Assembly (NCBI RefSeq): GCF_000143765.1
Contig: NZ_GL379770.1
Coordinates: 1,266,903 to 1,330,902 of the forward strand
Length of the DNA stretch: 64,000 bases
DNA from: Sphingobacterium spiritivorum ATCC 33861
Lineage (GTDB): Bacteria; Bacteroidota; Bacteroidia; Sphingobacteriales; Sphingobacteriaceae
Direction of reading: 5' to 3'
Position 1 is the first letter of the stretch; the number at the start of each line of letters is the position of its first letter. Under the pieces are notes generated by a model. It saw only the letters and a program-made list of their open reading frames with translations. It was not told where the DNA came from and made no database searches. Of the stretch, positions 55,727 through 64,000 are shown one piece after another. Made by a program: the position numbers and the translations under genes.

Positions 55727-56596
55727 TTAGCTGGATCTTTTTAAAGATACGATAGTTTGTAAGACCACTGAAGTCATCACCAGTAGTAAACCTATGTAAA
55801 AGAACAGGTTTAATTGCTTGCTCTCATTAAAAAACAGAAAAGCCAGTATAATCGCATAAACAGGTTCGAGATTAAAACTCAGATTTACCGTAAATGCCGG
55901 TATCTTTTTGAGAGATTCCGCAAATAGAATATAAAGCCCTACAGTGCAGAAGGACGCCAGTATGACCAGATATCCGATATCTTTCAGGTCCGGAAGGACG
56001 GTTTGTACGGGAAATGCATACAGATAAAACGGCATCAATATTCCTAATCCTATAGTTCCACCGATCATTTGGTAGTAATTGATAAGCCTGCTGTCATAGT
56101 TTTTCACAATACGCTCATTGAATAACGTATAAAGAGCTGCAAAGGCGGATGAAATAATTCCCAGGCCTATGCCTAACTGATAGGACGAATCAAAATGAAA
56201 AATTAAGGCGATACCTGCTAATGTCAGCACACTTAGGAGTAGCTCATTCACATTGAATTTACGGCGGTTGATGAGCGGGTCAAAGACAGCGGTGAAAAAA
56301 CTGGTTAAACAATAGCAGACTACACCCACGGAGATATTGGAATACTTGATACTGGCATAGAAAAATACCCAGTGCAGCGTAATGAACATGCCGATTTTGG
56401 CAATATTAAATTTTTCTTTCGTTGTAATCTGTCTGGAAACATGGAATAGTTTTAAGATCATCCATAGGATAATAGCAGAGAATAAGACTCTGTACCAGAC
56501 CAGAAGGCCTTCATTGACAGTTATAAGTTTTCCGAATATACCGGTAAAACCTGCAAGTATTACAGCAACATGTAATACCAGATATGATTTTTTCAT
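55727..56596 (-). CDS. EamA/DMT family transporter
   Basis: About 289 residues from MKKSYLVLHVAVILAGFTGI (ATG 56596; an in-frame ATG at 56620 is also possible). Ten predicted helices in two EamA halves, e.g. VWYRVLFSAIILWMILKLF in the first and VILASFCTVGLYILFAESL, YAIILAFLFFNESKQ in the second. The family moves small metabolites such as amino acids across the inner membrane; the substrate cannot be told. It is a single gene, convergent with the GLPGLI operon. Confidence 0.9.
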   Translation of the reverse strand: MKKSYLVLHVAVILAGFTGIFGKLITVNEGLLVWYRVLFSAIILWMILKLFHVSRQITTKEKFNIAKIGMFITLHWVFFYASIKYSNISVGVVCYCLTSFFTAVFDPLINRRKFNVNELLLSVLTLAGIALIFHFDSSYQLGIGLGIISSAFAALYTLFNERIVKNYDSRLINYYQMIGGTIGLGILMPFYLYAFPVQTVLPDLKDIGYLVILASFCTVGLYILFAESLKKIPAFTVNLSFNLEPVYAIILAFLFFNESKQLNLFFYIGLLLVMTSVVLQTIVSLKRSS

Positions 56597-56869
56597 AAAA
56601 GAATTGTCTTCCTGTCCCAAGAGAACAGGTGTATAAAAATTAATAAATAACTAAAATCAGATTATAACCAGGTATGCCAATCAGCTGATCCGCAATCTGT
56701 ATAATCTACGTGTCCGTTAAATATTAAGGGGTAGGAGGAGGAAGACTACTCTTTCTGTTCATATGTATGCTTTTCTCAAAACTAATGAATTACATGGAAA
56801 ATACAAATTATTTATCTCTACAGGTGGGGGTTATAAAAGAGCTTCAGAATCAAAATCAGGGAAATAAAA

Positions 56870-56902
56870 AAAGGTTTTCAAACGGGGAGAGTGAAAACCT
56901 TT
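56870..56902 (+). terminator. Hairpin with 13-nt loop in the gene-free region
   Basis: AAAGGTTTTC (56870-56879) pairs with GAAAACCTTT (56893-56902). It could be the terminator of a small transcript or the head of a structured leader; no partner gene lies directly next to it. Confidence 0.35.
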
Positions 56903-57129
56903 ATAACCAATTATAAACCTAAATTATGATGATACAAATATAGTGTATTTATAACACTAAGTGCAAATTTATTTTTATTTTTTTTCAAAATAATTCACAA
57001 ATAGTAGTAAGAATATGCAATAATGTGTACAGAAAGAGTGGTTATTAGAGTGCCCAGAAGTATTGGAAATCAGTTTAAAAATGCTTTTTTTAGCCAGTAT
57101 AGCTAGTTTTTACCGTATTTGTAAAAATA

Positions 57130-57160
57130 TTTGTGAATAGTAATTCTTTATTTATATTTG
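57130..57160 (+). promoter_or_regulatory. Promoter of the siderophore receptor
   Basis: TTTG (57130-57133), 19 bp, TATATTTG (57153-57160): an ideal Bacteroidota promoter. The predicted start at about 57167 gives a 52-nt leader to the ATG at 57219. Confidence 0.75.
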
Positions 57161-57166
57161 GTCTAA

Positions 57167-57190
57167 ATAATGATAGTTCAATATCATTAT
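57167..57190. promoter_or_regulatory. Fur-like inverted repeat
   Basis: ATAATGATA (57167-57175) and TATCATTAT (57182-57190) are perfect inverted 9-bp arms with a 6-bp centre. They resemble the GATAATGAT halves of Fur boxes and start at the predicted transcription start of an iron-type receptor gene. Confidence 0.6.
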
Positions 57191-57218
57191 CTGCATCATA
57201 CTTAACTTACTATCACTA

Positions 57219-59603
57219 ATGAAAACAAAAATTGCTATCTTTTTAGCACTATGCTCTTTAATGAGCTTCGGTTATGCACAGACTTCCCGTATCACTGGTA
57301 CCGTCCAAACAAGTGACGGACATATTGCCGAAAATGTTGTCGTCCTGCTGAACGGAGGAAAAGCATCCAAAGTTTCGGAACTTGGGATTTATGAATTCAA
57401 TAACCTGAAGCCTGGCAATTACAAGATAACAGCCAGACACATTGGTCTGACCTCCAGGACCATCGAATCGGAAGTATCGGCAGGAGAGACCAAAGTCGTT
57501 GATTTTATACTTGCTGATACCAAGCGACAACTTGATGAAGTACTCGTAGAAGGCCTGAAAGGACTTGTAGAAGAGCAGCCTTCTTCCAGTCTTCGGGTGC
57601 AGACCCCATTGCTGGAACTACCACAAAGTGTGCAGGTGATCAGTTCTTCTGTACTTTCCAAACAACAGATTTTTAATCTGGCAGACGGTGCGATACGCAA
57701 TGTGAGTGGTGTGAGCAGACAGAGCCACTGGAATGATATGTATGTCAATATCCATATGCGTGGATCACAGATACAGGCATTCCGCAATGGAATGAATGTA
57801 GTAAGCTCATTCTGGAGTCCGTTATCAGAAGATATGTCTACAGTAGAGCGTATTGAATTTGTGAAAGGTCCCGCAGGCTTTATGATGTCCAGTGGTGACC
57901 CTGCAGGGATATATAATGTGGTTACCAAGAAACCGACTGCCGAAAATAAGGGAGAAGCAACTTTCTCCGCAGGAAGTTTTGAAGCCTTACGCTCCACTCT
58001 CGATCTGAATGGCAGATTGAGTAAAGATGGCAAATTGCTGATGAGAATGAATGTGGCCGCGGATAGAAAATCTTCATTCAGAGCCAATGAAAATAACAAG
58101 CGGTTTGTAATCGCACCAGTATTATCTTATGAGCTGAATGACGATACAAAGCTGACATTTGAATATACCTACCAAAAAGCTAAAATGACCGATGTGGGAT
58201 CGGCCTATGTGATGTCACCATTTGGTTATAAATCACTGCCACGTGATTTTACCTTTTCAATGCCCGGATTGGAGCCGTTTAATGTAGACGAGCATAGCGC
58301 ATTCCTCACTATAGAGCATCAGCTATCCAAAGACTGGAAACTGACAGGACAGGGCGCCTATTTTAATTACAATCAGATAGGAGCGAGCAGCTGGCCCAAG
58401 GATATCGCTGCGGATGGCAAAGTGATCCGTAAATCAGATATTTGGGATGCTCAGAGCGAAATGGCCATGGGACAGATTTTTCTGAACGGTCAGGTTTATA
58501 CGGGTAGCGTACAGCACCGCATACTGGCAGGTCTTGATCTGGGAGATAAAAAATATGATGCAGACTGGAATCAGTCTCAGGTACTGGATTCTCTGAACGG
58601 AGGAGAGTTTGATCCTCAAAATCCGGATTATACACCTGATTTTGGTTTTAAACCCTTCGACAGAAGTCTTCCTGTGAGTCAGCGTTCGGCAACAGGAGGT
58701 GGTGCTATGGCCACAAAATACTCTTCTGTGTATATACAGGACGAACTTGGTTTCTTTGAAGATGCCTTGCGTCTTACATTAGCAGGCCGCCTGACGACCA
58801 TGTCCGTTGCCAACTGGGGTGGTAAACCTGTGAAAAGCACCAAAGTAACACCCCGATTGGGATTATCCTACTCCATTGATAAACTAACTTCTCTATACGG
58901 ACTATACGATCAGGCTTTTCTGCCGCAGAACGGAATACTGTTTGACGGATCTGAAGTAAAACCAATAACCGGCAATAATATGGAACTGGGTATAAAAAGA
59001 GATTGGTTTGGAGGAAAGTGGAATACTACACTGGCGGTCTATCAGATCGTGAAAAACCATGAGATCACTTCTTACGGGCCGCGTCCGGAGATGAGCATGG
59101 AAATCGGGCAGAAAAAAGTTAAAGGAATCGAACTGGATATTAAAGGAGAGATTCTCAAAGGACTCAATGTCATTGCCAATTATGCCTATACAGACGGAAA
59201 GATTACGAAACTTAATGAAGGAGTCGGAAATCAGTTCTTCGTAGGACAGCGGCTTGACGGCGCAGACAAGCATATTGCAAATGTGTGGCTGGATTACGAA
59301 TTGATAAGTGGAAAATTAAAAGGATTGAGTTTTAATGCAGGTATGTCCAGCAACAGCGATCGAGCTACAGGCTTTTATTCGAATGATAATCCGGAATATA
59401 ATCTGGAGGATTACCTGCGTTTTGACGGAGGACTGGGCTACAGACACAAAGCATTTTCAGTCCGCCTCAATGTTAATAATGTGCTGGACAAATATCTTCT
59501 GGCCGGAGGAGCTTATTATACGAATTACTTTACTACTCCGGTATATTCCTGGCAGGCAGATGCTCCCCGTAATTACAGATTGACCATGAGCTGTAAATTC
59601 TAA
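57219..59603 (+). CDS. TonB-dependent siderophore receptor
   Basis: 794 residues. Signal peptide to about residue 20 (SFGYAQ), a carboxypeptidase-regulatory-like domain about 22-105 (GTVQTSDGHIAENVVVLLNG, GIYEFNNLKPGNYKITARHI), TonB-box-like LDEVLVEGLK, a plug with TPLLELPQSVQVISSSVLSK and VKGPAGFMMSSGDPAGIYNV, and a barrel ending NYRLTMSCKF. The plug motifs are those of ferric-siderophore receptors. It lacks an STN domain, so the following ECF sigma gene is not obviously its partner. A Fur-like repeat at its start predicts iron repression. A hairpin terminator follows. Confidence 0.93.
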   Translation: MKTKIAIFLALCSLMSFGYAQTSRITGTVQTSDGHIAENVVVLLNGGKASKVSELGIYEFNNLKPGNYKITARHIGLTSRTIESEVSAGETKVVDFILADTKRQLDEVLVEGLKGLVEEQPSSSLRVQTPLLELPQSVQVISSSVLSKQQIFNLADGAIRNVSGVSRQSHWNDMYVNIHMRGSQIQAFRNGMNVVSSFWSPLSEDMSTVERIEFVKGPAGFMMSSGDPAGIYNVVTKKPTAENKGEATFSAGSFEALRSTLDLNGRLSKDGKLLMRMNVAADRKSSFRANENNKRFVIAPVLSYELNDDTKLTFEYTYQKAKMTDVGSAYVMSPFGYKSLPRDFTFSMPGLEPFNVDEHSAFLTIEHQLSKDWKLTGQGAYFNYNQIGASSWPKDIAADGKVIRKSDIWDAQSEMAMGQIFLNGQVYTGSVQHRILAGLDLGDKKYDADWNQSQVLDSLNGGEFDPQNPDYTPDFGFKPFDRSLPVSQRSATGGGAMATKYSSVYIQDELGFFEDALRLTLAGRLTTMSVANWGGKPVKSTKVTPRLGLSYSIDKLTSLYGLYDQAFLPQNGILFDGSEVKPITGNNMELGIKRDWFGGKWNTTLAVYQIVKNHEITSYGPRPEMSMEIGQKKVKGIELDIKGEILKGLNVIANYAYTDGKITKLNEGVGNQFFVGQRLDGADKHIANVWLDYELISGKLKGLSFNAGMSSNSDRATGFYSNDNPEYNLEDYLRFDGGLGYRHKAFSVRLNVNNVLDKYLLAGGAYYTNYFTTPVYSWQADAPRNYRLTMSCKF

Positions 59604-59636
59604 TAACTTATTTAATACGCTAATCCACACTAATTG

Positions 59637-59667
59637 ACGGAGCTTTGCCAGGCTGGTAAGGCTCCGT
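59637..59667 (+). terminator. Terminator after the siderophore receptor
   Basis: ACGGAGC (59637-59643) pairs with GCTCCGT (59661-59667), and the inner bases continue the stem with two G-U pairs (about 15 bp in total). The downstream TTGCTATTTTGG is moderately U-rich. Confidence 0.65.
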
Positions 59668-59841
59668 TGCTATTTTGGTCAATGTAAAAGACTTTGATAT
59701 ACAGATGAATCAGGTATTAAGCCATGAAAATTATTAACTAAGCCCATTGATATTGAAATTTATTATCTAAATTGGTTGGAAGAACAGTAGACACCAATTT
59801 TAAGACCATCGACCAGAGAGAATTTTAAGTTGTGAAATGAT

Positions 59842-60369
59842 ATGGCAGATAGTCAATTAATAGATTTTCGTCAAAAAGAAGAGGCATTTGTAATGCGTAA
59901 GCTGCATGACCGGCAGTGGCAGAAGTTGTTACATTTCTGTTACAATATAGTCGGCGAGGAAGCAGAAGCGCAGGATATCGTGCAGGATTCTTTTATGGCA
60001 ATATGGAAGATAAGAGATCGTTGGGAGACTATCGAAAGTCTGGATAATTACCTCTTTATGGTCTGTAGAAATAATGCCCTGGCTTTACTCAAAAAGCAAA
60101 AGGAGATCAGACGTCTTGCTGAAGATATTGCAATTCACCTTCAAAATCGGATACAGCATAGCGCCCTGGAACATATATATGCTTCCGAAACAAACCAACA
60201 TATACAGGGACAGATTCAAACCTTTCCTGCAAAGATGAAAGAGGTTTTTCTCTTAAGCCGAGAAGAAGAGCTGAGTCAAAAGGAGATTGCAGCGAAATTA
60301 GCTATCTCAGAAAACACTGTTAAAAAGCAGATTAACAATGTGTTAAAAGTTTTGAAGAAAAAACTTTAA
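59842..60369 (+). CDS. ECF-type RNA polymerase sigma factor
   Basis: 175 residues. Region 2: WQKLLHFCYNIVGEEAEAQD, IVQDSFMAIWKIRDRW; region 4: FLLSREEELSQKEIAAKLAI, SENTVKKQINNVLKVLKKKL. It begins the third sigma/FecR/SusC set of the window. A possible promoter, TTG-N18-TAAATTG, lies near 59746-59775. It follows the siderophore receptor after a terminator, so it is probably a separate unit. Confidence 0.95.
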   Translation: MADSQLIDFRQKEEAFVMRKLHDRQWQKLLHFCYNIVGEEAEAQDIVQDSFMAIWKIRDRWETIESLDNYLFMVCRNNALALLKKQKEIRRLAEDIAIHLQNRIQHSALEHIYASETNQHIQGQIQTFPAKMKEVFLLSREEELSQKEIAAKLAISENTVKKQINNVLKVLKKKL

Positions 60370-60431
60370 AAAAAATATATTTTTTATCTACTACCTACTT
60401 TAGCTTTCTCACTCTTTATATCAAATAAAGA

Positions 60432-61595
60432 ATGATGAACCCAACGCAAATCGAAGAGCTTATACGTAAATGTCTCAATGGAGAAGCGACTGATAAAGAA
60501 CAACAGTTGCTTAATTCATATCTGGAACAGATAAGTCAGCATGATCTGCCTGTTTCTGAGGATCGTCTTTCTGATATGAAACAGGAGTCATGGACAAAAT
60601 TACAACAGCAATTTGCCGGTAACGAACCCCTAAAACAAAAGAAAAGTACTAAACGCTGGCTTTGGCCAGCCGTAGCGGCTGCGGTCGTTTTAATAACGGC
60701 CACCGGACTGTTATTCCTTCGCTCTCCAAAAATAGACAAACAACCTTTGACCGCAAAGAAGGTGTCCGCAGATACAGTCGTGTATCCGGCGGCCGATAAA
60801 GCTTATCTGGTGCTTGCAAATGGCGGGACAATAGATCTCGAAACACCTGAGAACGCTCAAAAAGAAGTAAAGCAACAACTGGATGCTAATATCAACATAG
60901 ACAAAGGCATGATATCCTTCGGAAATACCAATAAAAACAAAGAAGCTGTTGGATTATATCAGACACTTGTCGTACCTGCAGGAGCTACCTATAAACTTAC
61001 ACTATCAGATGGGACCAGAGTCTGGATGAATGCTGCTTCCAGATTAAAATTTCCGTTAGGATTTGAGAAAGACAGAAGACTCGTGGAAATGGATGGCGAA
61101 GCATATTTTGAGGTAGCTAAAGATAAGGACAGGCCATTTATTATTAAAAGCAGACGGCAGGAAGTAAAAGTGCTGGGTACTTCATTCAATATGACAGATT
61201 TTGCAAATGACAAAAACAGCAGAACCACACTGGTAGAAGGATCTGTAGAAATAACGAATCACAAAACTAACCAAAAACTGTATATGAAACCGGGGGAGCA
61301 AACTGTAGCCGGAGAGCAGTTCAGAAAGATGAAAGTTGACCCTTCTCCTTATATCGCCTGGAAAAACGGATATTTTGATTTCACGGAATCCAATAGTCTG
61401 GTCGAAGTGATGAAACAGGTAGAACGCTGGTACAATGTGAAAGTGATTTTTACGAATCCAAATGAAAACAGAAGCTGGGCCGGAAAAATGAAAAGAAATA
61501 TGACGCTAAATGAACTGGTGGGACAGCTCAATTTTACCGGAATCAAATGTGAGATAGAAAACAGAAATACAATCAAAAACCTAATTATAAATTAA
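60432..61595 (+). CDS. FecR family anti-sigma factor
   Basis: 387 residues (start at the first or second ATG of ATGATG). N-terminal sigma-binding part (TQIEELIRKCLNGEATDKEQ), membrane helix about residues 75-96 (WLWPAVAAAVVLITATGLLF), FecR domain with TYKLTLSDGTRVWMNAASRL and GEAYFEVAKDKDRPF, then DUF4974 with WKNGYFDFTESNSLVEVMKQ. It lies 62 bp after the sigma gene and 143 bp before susC. Same standard order as the other two loci. Confidence 0.95.
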   Translation: MMNPTQIEELIRKCLNGEATDKEQQLLNSYLEQISQHDLPVSEDRLSDMKQESWTKLQQQFAGNEPLKQKKSTKRWLWPAVAAAVVLITATGLLFLRSPKIDKQPLTAKKVSADTVVYPAADKAYLVLANGGTIDLETPENAQKEVKQQLDANINIDKGMISFGNTNKNKEAVGLYQTLVVPAGATYKLTLSDGTRVWMNAASRLKFPLGFEKDRRLVEMDGEAYFEVAKDKDRPFIIKSRRQEVKVLGTSFNMTDFANDKNSRTTLVEGSVEITNHKTNQKLYMKPGEQTVAGEQFRKMKVDPSPYIAWKNGYFDFTESNSLVEVMKQVERWYNVKVIFTNPNENRSWAGKMKRNMTLNELVGQLNFTGIKCEIENRNTIKNLIIN

Positions 61596-61626
61596 AGTAT
61601 GAGATAGAAATTTTAAAACTAAAAAA

Positions 61627-61647
61627 AGGGTTGCTACTAACAACCCT
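61627..61647 (+). terminator. Hairpin between fecR and susC
   Basis: A-GGGTTG (61627-61633) and CAACCC-T (61641-61647) form a 7-bp stem with a 7-nt loop, after a run of seven A and before CTTATT. It lies 31 bp after the fecR stop and may separate the sigma/anti-sigma transcript from susC, which would then have its own promoter. Confidence 0.5.
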
Positions 61648-61738
61648 CTTATTCAAGTAAAAACAATGCCCGATAGATCCATGTACCAAATACATCTAAA
61701 TGGGTGTGCTATGTATTCACTTAACCTAACCAAAACTA

Positions 61739-64000
61739 ATGAAAATTAATCAATTGCCCAAAGCATTAGGGCATGGAAAAGACTGCTCTTATCTCGTGCC
61801 CGCGATGGAGCGAACAGGACATTACATCTATCAATATCGTATAGTAATCATGAAACTCAAACTATTCGTACTATTTGCATGTATAGCAATAGGACAGAGT
61901 AAAGCCACCGTATTTGCCCAGAAATTTACTTTACACGAACGTAAGGTCCCGTTAAAAGTGGTTTTTGACAAAATCGAGAAAAGCTCAAATTATGTATTCT
62001 TCTATGACCGTAAAGAAGTAGAAGAAATAGGCAGAATTAATGTAAATGCTATTGGAATGCCGCTGGATCAGTTACTATCCACACTGGCAAAGGACAATGG
62101 ATTTACCTATAAAATCGTGAAGAATAATATCGCTATCAAAAAGAGCGATAAACCCAGAAGACAGGAGACGATTCCGATCAGCGGAATTGTACGGGATTCC
62201 ACAGGTATCATTCAGGGAGTATCTGTACAAGTCAAAAACAAGCCTACTATAGCCACGTCCACAGATGTCAATGGCAGGTTTATTCTGATGGTGCCACCCG
62301 ATGCTGTACTGACCATCAGTATGATCGGATACAAGCGTCAGGAGATACAAATAAATAAGCAGACAGCATTTGATATTTTTCTTGAAAAAGATGATGCACA
62401 ACTGGATGAAGTCGTGGTTATCGGATTCGGAACGCAAAAGAAACAAAGTCTGGTCAGTTCTGTCGCAACAGTAAAAGGAGAAGAGCTGAAAGGATCCAAC
62501 CGGAGTCTGAGCAACAGTCTGGCGGGAAAATTACCGGGGCTGATTGCTGTACAGCGATCCGGCGAACCGGGATATGACAACTCCGAGTTCTGGATACGGG
62601 GTACCAGCTCTTTCTCCGGAGGGACGAGCCCGCTTATACTGGTGGACGGTATACCGCGTACTATGAATGATATAGAACCGGATGAAATCGAAACGTTCAC
62701 CTTACTTAAAGATGCAGCAGCAACAGCCGTTTATGGTGCCGAAGGTGCAAATGGTGTCGTGTTAATTACTTCCAAAAGAGGTATTGCACAGAAAACAACT
62801 ATTGCTTACCGCGGAGAATACACTACTCTCAGACCTACACGTATCCCTAAGTTTGCGAGTTCAGCAGACTATCTGAGTATCTACAATGAGGGGCTTATGA
62901 ATGAAGGTAAATCAGCTATGTTTTCGGATGAACTGATTGCTAAGTACAGATCCGGAGAAGACCCTGATCTGTATCCCAATAGCCAGTGGTGGGATTTACT
63001 CATGAAAGAAAACACCAACAACACGAGACATACGCTGAGCTTCAGAGGGGGAGGAGATCGTATGAAATTCTTTGTGTCCGGTGCTTATTTCGGTGAAAGC
63101 GGGCTGTACAAAGTATCCAATGATTATAATAACAATGCTGGTATCAAGAGATACAATCTTCGTTCAAATATAGATCTGGATGTGACGAAAACTACTTCTT
63201 TAAGAGTGGATCTCAGTGGTCAGTATCTACAGGGGAACTATCCTTACAATTCGGCAACAAATATTTTTGAACGTTTTTCCAGAATCCCTCCGTATCTCTT
63301 TCCTGCAAAATATTCAGACGGAACACTTGCCGGCCATCCTGCACAGGATGCCAATAAAGTCAATCCTTACAACCAGCTGATGGAATACGGATACCGCAAA
63401 GAGTGGCGTTCGTTTATCCAGTCCAGAGTAGACCTTAACCAAAAGCTGGACTTCCTGACAGAAGGGCTGAAAGTGAGAGGTACAATCAGTTACGATTCAG
63501 AAGGATTCTTCAATATGTCGCGATACAAAGCGCCAAAAACATTCTATGCAACAGGAAGAGATGATACCGGAAAGCTGATTTTCAAACAGATCAGTAATGA
63601 AACTACCATTGGAGAGCCACAGGAAACCAGCTCAGGGCTGAAAAAAATCTATATGGAAGCCGCCATCAATTATGACCGTTTGTTTGGGAATAAGCATCAG
63701 GTAAACGGGATGCTATTGACATACCAGAAAGAGCAACAGTCCAATTCGGATGCTTTAGCGGTACGTAAACAGGCTTATATAGGTAGAGGAGTCTATACTT
63801 TTGATAACCGTTATGCTATAGAAGCCAACTTCGGTATCACCGGATCAGAAAAATTTGCAGAAGGATACCGTTACGGTTTTTTCCCGGCTGTAGGTATTGC
63901 ATATAATATTTCCAATGAACCATTTTTCGGGAATGAGCTGAAGAAAGTGATCAATAATCTGAAAGTGAGAGCATCCATAGGAAAAACCGGAAACGATGAC
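61739..64000 (+). CDS. SusC/RagA TonB-linked transporter with STN domain (C-terminus outside the window)
   Basis: 754 codons are visible and the frame is open at the window end. Two starts are possible: ATG 61739 or ATG 61850 (MKLKLFVLFACIAIGQSKAT, a cleaner signal peptide); the leader before 61739 (CTTAACCTAACCAAAACTA) resembles those of other Bacteroidota susC genes. STN domain (FTLHERKVPLKVVFDKIEKS), carboxypeptidase-regulatory domain (ISGIVRDSTGIIQGVSVQVK), DEVVVIGFGTQKKQSLVSSV, plug ending LLKDAAATAVYGAEGANGVV, then barrel strands. Partner of the upstream fecR and sigma genes. Substrate unknown; any susD lies beyond the window. Confidence 0.94.
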   Translation, partial: MKINQLPKALGHGKDCSYLVPAMERTGHYIYQYRIVIMKLKLFVLFACIAIGQSKATVFAQKFTLHERKVPLKVVFDKIEKSSNYVFFYDRKEVEEIGRINVNAIGMPLDQLLSTLAKDNGFTYKIVKNNIAIKKSDKPRRQETIPISGIVRDSTGIIQGVSVQVKNKPTIATSTDVNGRFILMVPPDAVLTISMIGYKRQEIQINKQTAFDIFLEKDDAQLDEVVVIGFGTQKKQSLVSSVATVKGEELKGSNRSLSNSLAGKLPGLIAVQRSGEPGYDNSEFWIRGTSSFSGGTSPLILVDGIPRTMNDIEPDEIETFTLLKDAAATAVYGAEGANGVVLITSKRGIAQKTTIAYRGEYTTLRPTRIPKFASSADYLSIYNEGLMNEGKSAMFSDELIAKYRSGEDPDLYPNSQWWDLLMKENTNNTRHTLSFRGGGDRMKFFVSGAYFGESGLYKVSNDYNNNAGIKRYNLRSNIDLDVTKTTSLRVDLSGQYLQGNYPYNSATNIFERFSRIPPYLFPAKYSDGTLAGHPAQDANKVNPYNQLMEYGYRKEWRSFIQSRVDLNQKLDFLTEGLKVRGTISYDSEGFFNMSRYKAPKTFYATGRDDTGKLIFKQISNETTIGEPQETSSGLKKIYMEAAINYDRLFGNKHQVNGMLLTYQKEQQSNSDALAVRKQAYIGRGVYTFDNRYAIEANFGITGSEKFAEGYRYGFFPAVGIAYNISNEPFFGNELKKVINNLKVRASIGKTGNDD

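Larger units (their letters stand above)
56597..57218. other. 622-bp gene-free region before the siderophore receptor
   Basis: No gene of credible size. It contains a 10-bp hairpin with a 13-nt loop (56870-56902), an ATG-ATG mini-frame of five codons (56926-56943) after a leader-like stretch, a second hairpin TAGTGT/ACACTA at about 56940-56960, and at its right end the receptor promoter (57130-57160) and a Fur-like repeat (57167-57190). Confidence 0.5.

Noticed and set aside
57419..58099. A 226-codon open frame antisense to the siderophore receptor
   Set aside because: It is the complement of a well-supported receptor gene, has a Ser-rich low-complexity translation without a domain, and no promoter or leader.
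1..64000. rRNA or tRNA genes, insertion sequences, integrases
   Set aside because: None was recognised when reading the gaps and the frames; a dedicated tRNA search could still find one that I missed.

Overview
The window looks like chromosome of a Sphingobacterium-like member of the Bacteroidota (family Sphingobacteriaceae). Base composition is roughly 40% GC by eye. Three ECF sigma / FecR anti-sigma / SusC sets, SusD lipoproteins, a GLPGLI protein, many lipoproteins with a Cys lipobox, and promoters of the Bacteroidota type (TTTG-N19/20-TAnnTTTG) all point that way. I saw no rRNA, tRNA, CRISPR array, transposase or phage module. The genus is inferred, not proven.

Layout. 1-10952 (minus strand): ECF sigma, FecR, SusC, SusD, a small lipoprotein, an M16 zinc peptidase and a surface lipoprotein cut by the window edge, probably one oligopeptide- or glycopeptide-uptake locus. 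11239-13237: a small lipoprotein gene, then marR-ltaE (threonine aldolase) with a palindromic operator inside the marR promoter. 13394-19267: polyol/fructose catabolism (polyol dehydrogenase, sugar MFS permease, outer-membrane protein, PfkB kinase) divergent from a LacI regulator, with a duplicated LacI-type operator between them. 19325-24683: a YhcG-type nuclease, two ankyrin-repeat proteins (one with a SHOCT tail) and an alpha/beta hydrolase. 24684-25382: gene-free stretch filled with degenerate hairpin repeats. 25383-27161: membrane protein/XRE pair, orphan barstar, sterol-desaturase-family protein. 27271-30720 (minus): a lipoprotein and a five-gene cluster (SRPBCC, DoxX-like, DUF2071, methyltransferase, membrane protein). 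30814-39553 (minus): a second ECF/FecR/SusC/SusD locus ending in a sulfatase; its SusC is split by a one-base frame change exactly on an A-AAA-AAG slippery heptamer.

39627-48106: mostly small lipoproteins and membrane proteins, plus a MetA-family homoserine acyltransferase with the acetyl-CoA-type Glu111, and a GNAT. 48195-49601: a MocR-type regulator with paired CTGTAC-type sites on both sides. 49795-55599: response regulator and histidine kinase divergent from a GLPGLI protein and an outer-membrane barrel; between them is a helically phased array of TTAAC boxes, the best candidate for an undescribed self-contained regulatory/envelope system here. 55727-56596: EamA transporter. 57219-59603: TonB siderophore receptor with a near-ideal promoter and a Fur-like inverted repeat at the expected transcription start. 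59842-64000: third ECF/FecR/SusC set, its SusC cut by the window end.

Together the genes describe a generalist scavenger: surface import machines each with its own sigma/anti-sigma switch, iron uptake, one sugar-alcohol pathway, and several small locally regulated modules whose operators can be read directly from the intergenic DNA.
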